A DNA stretch of 64,000 nucleotides, taken from Apus apus (Eukaryota > Chordata > Aves > Apodiformes > Apodidae). This document shows positions 9,911 through 22,000 of the stretch, piece after piece (the stretch's first letter is position 1; the number at the start of each line of letters is the position of its first letter). The DNA lies in the NCBI RefSeq assembly GCF_020740795.1, contig NC_067285.1:34605318-34669317 (forward strand), given 5' to 3'. The notes under the pieces are model-generated. The model saw only the letters and a list, made by a program, of their open reading frames with translations. It was not told where the DNA came from and did no database searches. The position numbers and the translations under genes are program-made.

Positions 9911-10984
9911 AAAATCAGGGCCAAGTCATGGTGGCTGTGGGATGAGAAGGCCTGCAGTTAACGGGAGGGCTGGTAAGACTGCAAAATCAATCAGTAGTTG
10001 AAGACAGAGCAGGTGGGCTCCTCGTGACAAAGGAATAAAACCATCTCACCTCTTCCACCCAGCAGCCATCGCGCTTTTGATTCGCTCCTCCGAGGGTGCT
10101 GGGGGATGGTTCTCACTGGAAATGTCTTTTTAGACAAAAATGGAACTGCAGAGTACCAAAAAAAGAAGGAAAAAATATCCAGTTTATTCCACAGGAGGTA
10201 GCCCTGCTTGTGCTGGCTTTGAAGAGTCAGCTCATCACTTGGACCTGCCCAACCGCGACCGAGTGAGACGCGCTGCAGAGCTCGGGGGGGGGACGGAGGA
10301 AGAGGTCAGGCCCACCCTGACCACCTCCCCTAGGAACACTTCTTTTAACAGAAGCAACAGAAAGCTCAGTTTCTTAGGAATTAGAAGCATTTCCCAGGTC
10401 TCCTCTAGGAAACGTTGGTGTCAAGGCCACGGCCACGTTGCCAACCTGCTGGGTGAGGAACCCCAAGCGCGGGACGCAGACACACGCGCGCACCAACCCC
10501 AACAAAGGGAGACAGCTGGTGGCAAACCCTCTTTGCAGAGCCACCACTGCCCGCTGATTACGAGGCAAAATTAAAGCAGACTCTGCGGAAAAAAAGAAAG
10601 AAAGAAGTTACGTGCACAAACCCAATGACTGGCGAGCAAAAAAAAAAAAAGCATCCAGGACAATCCTTCCCGCCACCGAGCGGGACGCCGGGGCTCAGCT
10701 GACCCGCTGACGCTGCACAACCACACCACAGATCTGGACAGTGTCCCTGATGCCTTTTGTTTGTTAGCCCCTCCAGACTGGGAATTTCTTTTATTAAAAG
10801 CCCATGGGCAGGTGTGGACATCCCAAGCTTGCAGAAATGCCACTGGCCTCCAGGAAGCAAAGGACAGGAACTGCAAAACGAGTCTTGTTTGAGTGTGTCG
10901 GGCAGGAAAGCGCTGCAGAGCGAGACACCCCGGCAAGGGACTTCCTGCTCCCCTGCTTACCAAGCCAGGCAGAAAACAAAATAA

Positions 10985-10990
10985 TTTAAT
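10985..10990 (-). terminator. DNAJB12: Candidate proximal poly(A) signal (ATTAAA) for DNAJB12
   Basis: The minus strand reads ATTAAA and is followed by TTATTTTGTTTTCTG, a good GU-rich downstream element. It would give a 3' UTR of about 1.9 kb. Further minus-strand AATAAA motifs at about 10790 and at 10183-10188 make alternative polyadenylation possible. Confidence 0.4.
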
Positions 10991-12911
10991 CATCCAACCC
11001 CTGCATAGTTTAAAAGTACAACATATATACAGCTATAAATTAATTCTAAATAGATTATATTTTCTTTTTTTTTTTTTCAGAGTTTTGTTCTATCACCAAA
11101 TCGTCCCGATTTCTCTCTCCGTCGGCAGTGACCAGCGCAGTCGGGAAGGGTCTCCTGCTTCGTGGCCTCTGCAGTTAAGTTTGTGTAATTTAACACTCTA
11201 CTGTTCTCAGGGCTGTGAGATCCCAGGAGCAAGGAGACTGTCGCACGCTAGCGGCGTGGGAAGGGGAGGAGGAAGCCAGGCAGCTTGACTTCCTGTCCTG
11301 ATTCGCTGCCTGAGACGCAGGTCGAACGGCGGAGACAGGCAGAGAGAAGAAAGAGGGCGGTTGTGCGTTGCTCATTTTCCAATTTGAAAGATAAGGTTTG
11401 ATTCTTTTAAATATCAAGTCTGTCACCAGGGCTCAGTGCACTTCACCGAGAGTCTTCAGGCGTTTCAAGAGTCTGGGAATGAAAGCAGCAGCCGGGTCAG
11501 TCTCCGGACCATCGAACGTCACCGTCCCTCCTCTCTCTTCTCCCCCCTCCTCCCAACCCATCACAGGCAGCAGCTTTTTCAGTCGTGCTACTTCACACTG
11601 CAGCAGGACCCTCTGCCCACCAGCAGCTCTTTCCAGACCACGGGGACAGAGAGGGGATGAAAGAAGAGCAGGTAATTAATGCTGGTCTCTTGTGAAAGAG
11701 AGGCGCAGTTCTCAAGAGAACGGGCCTATCAAGATAAGGATGGTTCCAACAACAGGATACACCCCAAAAAAACCCCCAACAATCCGGAAGGCCAAACGTA
11801 ACCCTGAGGATTGGCTTTAAAGGCCAGGATTTCAGATGTGCTCCTCTGGCCAAGGAAAATAAAAACCAAACAAAAACTCCCCTGCTAAACCTCCTCACTC
11901 GGTGTCTACAGATCAAGCAGCCAGACGTCCAACATCCCCACAAAGTCTCTGCAAGCCTAAACGGTGTCCACACAACTAACACTTGGTGCAAGCTTCACCT
12001 CTGATTTATTTTCTACAGAAACCCTGTTTTCAAGTAATTTTGTGGTGGGCTTTACAGCCATCCCAGCAGTATCTGGCAGGCAAAATCAGCTCAGACAATT
12101 GGGCAGAAAAAGGGCTCCAAACTCCGCGCCGATTCTTTTCACAATTTTTATCCAGTTCTGCCACGGCCCAGCACACTCAGTCTCACACGTACTATCTGGG
12201 CTGGACCTAATTCAAGCTCTCCATGCCCTGCCTCCCCCACCTCTTCCAGACTCCCCCTCAAGCTGTTTTCTCTTTGATTCCCAGTTTAACACAGCCAGTT
12301 ACTTCTACAACCTGCTGTGAGCTCTGGCCATTTGCTTTGTTCGACTTAAGTGTCACGGGGAGGCAACGGGGGGGAAAGGGGGCAAGGAACATCTGCTTGG
12401 TAGGAATCCGGTCCCTGTCATCATAGTGCACCAAGTGCCAGGGGATAACAGCTTTTTCAGTAAAACAGACAATAAAGCAACCAAAAAAAGGTTCATTAAG
12501 AGGTGGTGTCTGGCTGCCAGGGCCAGTAAAACACTTCCAAGCAGCCGAGGCGCGCGCGGCCCCGACATGGAATGCGCAGCTGAGTCGCCAACACGCCCGG
12601 GGCCTTTTGCTCTGTTCCTAGAGACCCGACACCCACAGTGCCAGAGAAAACAGGGAGCTGGGAGAGAGCCAAGGGTGTTGGCATGCAAGCTAAACCAAAT
12701 CAATTTCTCAATTAACGAGTGCACGCCTGAGGGAGGGGGGTGCTCCTTTCCCCCCCCCCCACCCCGTGACGCATCCAGAGGAGACTCGCGGAGGTCTGCG
12801 TCTCGGGCAGGGGTTTGAGTGAGTGTGACAAGCACTAGGGTGCCCTGCTCTGCTGCCAGGGGAAGCATCACCAGCTGGTACTCAGACCTCTGTGGAGTGG
12901 GCTGGTGGTGA

Positions 12912-13033
12912 CTATCCGTGCAGAGAGGCTTGAACGTCTGACAGTCTGCTACAGCTGGGGGTGCCCATCTTCTGTGCTCGCTGGTACAGATCCGAGTCTC
13001 CGAAGTAGCGTGCCCGGTACAACAAGCCTTCCT
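12912..13033 (-). CDS. DNAJB12: DNAJB12 coding exon 8 (last)
   Basis: It encodes the end of Lys335 to Gly374 and the TAG stop. It reads [16 protein letters not shown] and then [19 protein letters not shown], the conserved DNAJB12 C-terminus. The acceptor is TTCCCTCTGCAG. Confidence 0.95.
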
Positions 13034-16000
13034 CTGCAGAGGGAAAAGCCCAGAGTTACAGAGGCCATGAGGAAGGAGACCCACCCACTAGGACACATCC
13101 CACTATGGGCTCTGCTTGGGAACAGGAGGCACTTCAAGGCTCCCTGAAGCACAGGATGAGGCTGAGGAAGTGCCCCGTGCCCTTTAGGACAGGATGGGCG
13201 TAATATCTGCTGACAGCTCATCCATCCCAGGGAAAGCCCTGGGAACCTGGCAGGACCTGCCCCTAATCCCAGGAGGGACATGAGGCAGCCTACACAAAGG
13301 TTACCCCAAAAGCATGGGGAAGAACCACAGAGCTCAGTGTACTGGCCTCATCTGGCACCACTGGGGGATCTAGCAGCCCCTCCTACATCCCAGGCTCTCA
13401 AAATCCTCCCCCGGCCACTGCTCCAAGAGCTGGGATCATCACCTGCTGGGAACAGGCAGGCAGAGAAGTCAGGTCACCCCTGGGACTTGGCAAAGAGTTT
13501 GCTGCCCTCACCACCCTGCTGCCTGGCTGGGCAGCCAGGTTGTCTCTCCAGCTGCCAGGCTGGGCAGCTGTCCCTCCTGACCCCACATGCGATGCCAGCC
13601 CTGCCACCAGCACCCTCTGAGCAGGGACAGGATGAGGGGTGGAGGGCATCAGGGGCAGCAGGCTTTCAGACAGGGTCCTCCAACACTAAAACGTTACACA
13701 GAGCTATCAGGGTGGGTGGCCCCCTGAAAATGAAGTGTCTGCAACCTTCCCCACTCCACTGGAAAGCAGAGATATCCAACTGACACAGCAGGGAAGCTGC
13801 AGGGCACAACTGCTGTCTGACCAGTTCTACAGCAGCACTGGAAAAACAAACCAAAGTAAAAAAAAAACCCACATACAGGATTTGTCACAAAGTCGTCGAC
13901 AGAAAAAAACCAACAAAAACCAGCCAACACCAGAGGAAATGTGTTTACATTACATTCCAACGTCACTTGAGCATAACCCAGTCCCCAGAAAAAGACCCTT
14001 CCAGCTTCATGCAGCAGCCCAGACCCTCTGGTCCTGACCCCCCCCACTACTCACTCTGCTGCTTCTCTTTCCAGCAGTTATTTCGAAGGTTTGCAATGTA
14101 ATCATCCTCCACACTCCTCTCCACACTTTTCAGGTTCGTGCCCGTGTATTCATCTGCAAAGTTCTCAGATACATAGTAGATGACTTTCAAGTGCTCTGTC
14201 ACTCTCCTGTGTACGTGACCCACAGACCTAGTTGAGGGAGAAGAGTCAGAACAGTGTAGGACACGCTTCAAGGGCAGAGCAAACAGCTCCCAGCTCTTCC
14301 TGATGCACAACATGCCATGATATCAAGCTGCTGAAAACAAGACATCACTCCTCTGCAGCCACAGGAGAAAGCATTTCTGGTGGAAAAGAAATGCCAATGC
14401 AGGGAGAGAAAACTTGCCAGGCCTCTAGCTAGGTGGGCAGAGCTCTGAACACAGACATAACTCTGAGGCAGACTGCCCAAGGCCTAAACCCACTTAAAAT
14501 AAAGTGTTCATTAGAATTTTCAGCACTAATTACATCTCTCTGCAATCTCCTCGCTGACGACACCGTCATCTGCTTTTGGTGGTGAGGCCCAAGGATGGTT
14601 ACTGAGATGGTTACAGAGCTCAGGAGCTGCTGCTTGTGCAGAGTGAGAGCAGCCAGCGAGGCAGGAGAGAAGCCTGGCAGAGTTGGGGGCGGGGAGCTGG
14701 CTGCCACAGCTCCCTAGCAGCCCCCCCTTGCTCAGCAGGGCTGCCTGCTGGTCAAACTCAGACCTCTCTGCTAAGCCCAAGAGTGTCAGTTTCCTCCACC
14801 ACATCACATGCTGCAACAAATACCCTTGTGGCAAGAAAAAAAAATCGGACCTGCTCAGCACTCGAGCCTGCACAGACGAGTACAGAAAGCACTTTCTAGA
14901 AGGAAATCTCATCTTACCCTACCTTCCCCCCCTGGATTTGCATTTCAGACAGAGCCCTGCACTTATTTTCCCCAACACTCCAGCAAACCTAGAGCTACTC
15001 ACTAGGGTGTGTGTGCAAGCTGTAACACAGGACCCGTGCCCCAGCACTGGATTCATCAGGAACTGCTCCAGCTGGAGACGTGCCCAAAGCTTCCCACAAT
15101 AAATACCAGCTGGCTGCTGAATTAAATGTGAGCCTGATTCTTAAACCAGGTGTAAACATGAACTCATCTGGCTCACCCTTCAGTCTGTTATCAGGGTTTA
15201 CAGGAGTGATTCAAAGACTCCTGCATGTTTCATCAAGGTCCAGCACTCGGGGACGAGGGGTGGGTAACCAGATAGACTGAACGTGACCAAAAGGCTCTCC
15301 TGGCATTTTTTGAGATAAAGACCAAAAGTGCCTGCTGGCAGATGCAGTCTGGGAGAAGCTCAGCTCACTATTTTACCTGTCAAGACAGATCCCAAAGCCC
15401 ATATTCCTGTTCTGTATAAAGATGAGCTATGGAAGCTACCAAGTGTGTCCTCAGAGGAGGAGTATTTAAACTTGCAGAGCTTCAGCAGCATGGAAACAGG
15501 GGCAGGACCTGGCACAAGAAACCTGCCACCTGAAGCCAGACATGCAATTACACCAGGCAAATTTGCTGAGGTGTTACTGAAGCACATGGTGGCACAGACA
15601 GGCCCACAGGCAGACAGGTCTTTTGGCAGAAAGCTCGTTTTTGGAAGAGATTTATAAAGGCAACAAGGAGGGGCAAACAGTTCTTTGGGACTCTGCCTTT
15701 CTCAGTGACAGCCCCGCCCTCGAGAAGTGGCATTAAAATCTCCGTGTGCCATCAAAACCTCACCAAGTGCAAAAGCTTCTCACTTCCCACTCACTGAGCT
15801 GAGTGCAGTGAGCTCCAGCGTCCTGCCAACCAGCAATTCCCTGGACATCAGGCAGCAGAAGGGGCCTGGCTGCCTGCACAAGCCCAGCAGCACCATCTGC
15901 TGGCACAGCAGCCTTCTGTGCTCCTCTCAACTGCCTCGGTGTCTCAGGAAGAATGAGGGAGGACTGAATCAGCTCATTTGCTGCTCTTCTCCAATATCCT

Positions 16001-19000
16001 GGATGTTGGTTTGCCTGCTGCCCTCCACTGAACGTCTCCTTGCCCCATAAATTGCCTCTTCACCAGCTGCAGAAATCACAGCTCAATACTCTCTAGGCTC
16101 TTTGAATAACCCTGAGCTCTGCCTTCTTCCAAACTGCTCCATCTTTCAGTTCCCAGCACTAATTGGACCTGAAAGCTAAGCTGGGTTTTATAGTAATTAA
16201 CATAATCAACAGCAAACGTCACCTGTGAAACTAAATATAACCAAGTCTACCCTCCTTAAACACACATAAGGAACTTCCACTGAAAATACATCAGGCTTTT
16301 GTCAAGAATGATGCAAGCAGCCAGAAATCAAGCCTGTTTTCCCATTCCTTGTTGGCACTGCAAAGTGAGTAAGAATAGACTCATTTCCTTTGGCAGCCAA
16401 GTGAGCAGATCAGGGCATTTCCACAGGATCTAGAATGAAACAGCTTCACTTTCACAGAGCAAAGGTCTGGCCACAGCTATTGCATGGCTAAATCAGATTA
16501 AAAAAAAAGGGGATTTATTGGGGAGTGTCTTATTCTACAGGAGTAGCTTTTGCTCCTCCTTCTCTTCCTCTTTTGCTTCGTGCTAGGCATAAACTGAGGC
16601 CTTAATGAAGAACCAATCTGGCTTTTGTTTTTCACACCCCAGTCTAACTCTACATGTCAATTAATTCTGCACAGGGGATCTGGGTGCTGGGCTACAGCCT
16701 CTCCAAGTCCATTTGTGTGCCCCTTTCTAGGAGACACCCAGCTGTGGGGACAGGCTGCAGAAGGTCCCTGCCGAAGAGCACCCTCCAACCTTCCCCACAC
16801 CTTCCACCTCAAGACCTGTGCTTGAGAACCAGAAGGCCTTCACTGATGTGTGAGACATCTGGCAGCAAGAGCAACCGTGTGATGAGACAAAGGAGGGGGG
16901 GAAAAAAAACAGGCAGGAAAAACAAACAGCCTAGATCCCCACCCGCCACCCTGCCATCCAGAACCCAACCCCTTCCCCAGCTTGATAAATTTTAAAGTAA
17001 TGGGTACTAACGGCCTCTGGCTCAAACTGTAGGGTGGGCTGGAGACCATCATCTGGCTGAGAGCAGACACAATGATCAGGATGAGGATGGGCATCAGCTG
17101 GACAAACAGTCCAAGGCCACCCTGAAGGAACAGAAACACACAGTGGAGTGCCACCCATCCATGTAGCTCTCTCTCCCAGCCCTAACACCACCCTGATTCT
17201 CCTGCTTTTCCCCAGCTTTGAGCTTAGGAGACATCCCAAAATAGTTGGGGGGAACTAAGCAACCCAGAGCCCCCCCCTCCTCCCCTCCTGAAAGGGCAGC
17301 ATGTCTCCAAAGGTCCAAACCCACTGCCCCTTCTCCAGATGTGACAAAGGGCAGAGGGGAGTGGCAGGGGGAATCTTGACACTGAATTTCAACAGCCTCA
17401 TGCCTGGATTTTGTTGTACTAGAGCATGTGGTTTCTGTCCTGCTCGTACTAGTGAGCAGAACTGGTTTAATGGAAAGCCTTCTCCCCTCCTCACTGGCAG
17501 AGGAAAGTAATATCCCCCCTCTACCACATCTCCTGAGCTCCTTTCAGTGCCAGAAGAGTATATTTTCCTCTTTAAGCCTGAGAAAAAATATTCAGGAAGG
17601 TGTTGCTTGTTTGTTTTTTCAAAAGAATATAATTGACTATCCCCAGAAAATAGTTATCTTCAATCCATAACCCTGGTCTCTTAAACAGTACATGTCTCAT
17701 TCTCATTTCTCTAGACCAGAGGGCTTGGAGTGCTGGAGATATACTTAGATTTTTCTGTGATGGGAACACAAAAATAGCTCATGCTACAAAGTGCCTTCCG
17801 TGGTTAATTAAGCATCACAGATTAGAAACACCCCATCTTCAAGACTGGAATAAAAGGGAGAATGAGTTCGTGCTGGGAGGAGCCACAAGCACCCATATTA
17901 TCTGAAAAGTGGGTTTGCCTTTTGAAATGACAGAATTAAATCTGAAAGAAAACGCTCCTTCTGTGGTAAGGACAGGTCCCCTTTACTGGTGCCACCTCAT
18001 TTCATGGCAGCACTGTCTCAAAACACACCAGCATTTTCCCCACTGTGAGAGTCATCAAGACAACAACCACCAGTCAATTAAACTCCAACTTGGTGCAAAT
18101 TCTGAAAGCCACTCACTCCCTACAGCTCCAGCTCCCCTCTGGGGGGGTGGAAACAAGCTGGGCTGTTTCACAAGACAACCTCACCAACTAGCTGGAGATG
18201 CACATCTCAGAAAAACCTTGAGACTCCCAGCCCCCCCATGCCTGTTTCTCCACTTACATCACCCTGATGCTCCCTCCTGTCCTGCCTCTGGTGGTAGGTG
18301 TATCGCATCCTGCCGTTGCTGTACACGTGAACGTTACCTGCAGGCAAAAGAAAACTGTCACACCAAAGTCCAAGCGTGTCAGATGGTGCTGGCTGGCCAG
18401 GGAGGAACCACAAAAGCTGGCTGTCTCTCCCACCTCAGCCTCACCAATAACAACACAGGAGGAAAAAGGAGTCTGGGTGCTGGCAGCAGCAAGTTTAGTG
18501 AGACAGAACTCAGACCGAAAAATTCTACTCATCACCTGAAGCCAACATTGACAAGATGAGCTATATAAGCCCCTGCTGGGAAAGGAGTGTCCCTAAGGTG
18601 TGCTGGGCTGGTGTATCTGAAGGTGAGTGGGTGGTGGGCACAGAGGTCTATCTGCAGGATTTTGTGGGATCCTGTGAAAATTCAGACTGGAAGTGACCTC
18701 AGGAGGTCCAACATCCTGGTCAAAGCAGGGCCAGCTAAGTAGGGAGACTATCTGGTACAGGCCTCCCCACTTCTAATTGAATTTACTTCAGATTAAAACC
18801 AATTACAAGAAGTAATTTTGGTTGTTGTTTCACTCTAAACCCAGAGCTCTTCCAGTGCCTTGTTTATAATGTCAAAACTACAGCTGAAAAGGGAGACGAG
18901 CTGAGAAAGAGAAACCAGCTGAATTCTCTTGGGACAGTGAAGAAAGGAAAAAAAAAAAGGCTGAGCTAAAATAGCAACCTGCTGTTTTGACTGGAGTAGC

Positions 19001-22000
19001 TTTACTTCTCTGAGAGGCAGAACATGAGTGCTGCAAAGGGCCTGGAGATGCCTCTGCAAGTATGTCAGCTCTTACATACCAGATAGGAAAGAGCTACCAA
19101 GAGTAAATCTTCTCAACTGAAACCAAAATATTTATTCTTCCAAGTTGGTCCTCAGGGCTCAAATAACCACTGCCCGCACTGCCAGGGAAACATGACTACA
19201 AGGGAGTGGTCTAAAATGCCCTTACCCTCATATTAATTCTGTCTTTTTAACTGGAATGGATCAAGTGAAGGAACAGTCACTTGGTTCTCTCCTGCTACCC
19301 AAATCACACTCAGCACTGTGGACAGACCAGGATAAAGACTTAATTTGCAATTCCACAGGTTTAAATTATGCTTTAGAAAGAACACTTTCCTCTTTTTTTA
19401 CTGGACACAGTGAAAAGAAGGAAGTGGGCACTGATCTCAGAGAAACTGCAGAGCAGATACAGATCAAGGCCCAGGCATTACCACAGTTAGTTTTGATTAG
19501 ATAATTTAACTTCTAAAACCACCAGGCAGAAAAGCCTTCTTCAAAATAGGATTATTTTTACAACAAGTCATTTTTTGTTCTAGCATTCAACCCAACCTAA
19601 TAACAGCTAATGGTGCCAGCATGCAAACACCTGCAGTTGTGAAGAACTCCAGCTCTGGTGGTGTTACCTGCTGGATGCTGAGTTCTCCAAGTACCCATCT
19701 GAACAGGGTAGACAACTCTAGGTGTTTAGCTCATGTGTGAAGGAGAACTCTCATCAAACCCAGCAATCCTTGCACGGCCAAACAACTCACTACTGCACTG
19801 ACAAAAGGCTCAGGTCCCATTCAAGAGGTTAAGGTGCTTACTAGAGGGAAAACCACCACCAAAAAACATGTTGAAGAGGTCCTCGGGGGAGATGTCAGCC
19901 TCAAACCCGCGGTGGAAGTCCGAGTGACTGTGTCCGTGCCGAGCAGGGTTGAGCTTCTCATCTCCAAACTGGTCATATTGCTTCCTCTTCTCTGGGTTGC
20001 TCAACACTGCGTAGGCATTGCCAATGGCTGAAATATTGACAAGAAGGAAGCAATCACCCTCTTTCTGCTCCAGGTAATACCTTGACTCCCACAGACCGGC
20101 AGGACTTGCCTTTCTCATTACACAAACGAGATCCTCAACCACCCACGTCTTTTCAATGGGCTGTTTCAGCACCAGTACCTGCCAGGCTCCTATGGCAAAC
20201 ACAGGCAGAAGGAAACCCACACCAAGAGGGTGGAAGGAGGCATCATTAATTCAAGTGAAGAAATTATGATACGGCTGGTACAAATTCATCCCTGGAGAAA
20301 CCCTCTCAGATGAATGAAACTGAGCAATGGGAAGGAAATCAGGCAGTAGAGCAGCTCCACGTTTCACTTGATTAAACTTGTTATTTCTTTTGCACAACTA
20401 ATGCCTGAATCCCTCAGCTGTTAAGCAGCTGCCTGGGAAAACACAGTTTTAGTTGACAAATTTGATTCCAAAGTGGCATTAAGGGAATTCAGTGCCATCG
20501 CCTCCAACCAAAACTGCAGAACATGTAAATATGGGCTAGATCACTCAAAAGAGACTTGAAAACCTGCCATGAAAGCCAGTAAGGAAAAGCTGGCTCCAAG
20601 TTGTGTCTGTCAGCAACCAAGTTCAGAACTTCCAGGTGCCAGAAGTAAGGTGCATAACTACAAGGGCTATTAACCAGTGCCTGTGGTGGTGGAAATGTAC
20701 TGGAACTGACCCCCCACCAGTTGCCCAGGTCGCTCTCCTTCCAACCAGCCTTTCTACCACAACACATCTGCCTGCCACCCTCCTATTTCTGTACTTCTCT
20801 CTCCACATGTTCCAGCTGACCACTTCCTCTGGACCAACCTACCCAAAGCCTCCCTGTGTGACTGCAGGGCCCATCTCTCCCCCCCGTGCTGCAAGAAGAC
20901 AACAACATTCATGGCAATCCCTGCCTGGTGTATAAAAGGCAGGGGCAGAGATGGCAGAAGTGGGAAACACCTGCCCTTGGCAGGAGATTAACTCCAAGAT
21001 TCAACACTTTCCCCACAGTCAGATCGAGGTGTTTGGTTTCTTCTTGGACTAGAGATGTGGAGCATGGAGGGTGTAATATCAAGACACTTGTTCTCCTTCT
21101 GGGTTATAATTAGTGCATGCAAACATTTCTACAACCAGGCAAGGAAGCTGGATGAGGAGGACTGACTCTCAGCATATCAGCTTGTTGTTTCTCACTGTGC
21201 AGTTAAGCCATGAAAATGGTGTGCTTCAGGATGCCTGGCTTTCTGCTGACAAAGCCTGAGAAATATCTCATCCCAAATCAGGATTTTAATCTTACATAGC
21301 CAGGTTCAGCTCTTTTTCCAATGTCAGTGATGCAAAATCTGCCATGAGACAGACTGCAGCCAACTGCAGCTGAGCTGTAGACAGAGAAAAGGTCTCAGGA
21401 CAAGACCTAAGGCTTTATCAGCTGTCACTGGGAAGATGATTGCCAAGACATCAGCTAATCCATCAAGGTAAGAAAAAAATTAACTAAAAAACCCTCAGAG
21501 CAGTGCACATTTCCCCCTTCACCCTCTGGAACCAAACAGCTGGACTCCAGAGAGCCCTGCAAAACGAGGAGCTCAGCTCAGGGGCTGGAGGACAGGGGAG
21601 CCAACGAAGCAAGGCTTGGAGGAGAGATAACCTGAGAGCAGATTGCTCTGCAGCAGAGGATAAAGGGCATCTTGCTTAACGCACGACTTCTGGCACGTAA
21701 CTCTTGTCAGAGCCTTTGGCAAACACCACTATTTCAGATTACAGGTGAAGAAACCTGCCTTTCCCCACTTAGCAAGGACTGAAGGATTAACTGCCCAACG
21801 GAGGCTTATGGCAGATGGGGCCTGGAGAGATGTCTGCAGCTGCTCCCTCTTTAATCTGGCCCCTGTGCTACCAAGGGCTCTCCCCCAAGTAGCCAGGGGT
21901 CAGCTCATTATTTGCTAACAGCAACAGGCTTATCAATTGTGGACTGAAGTCTTAAAAGACTTGAGCAAACCTTACCTAAGACTTTTACTGCTGAATTCAT

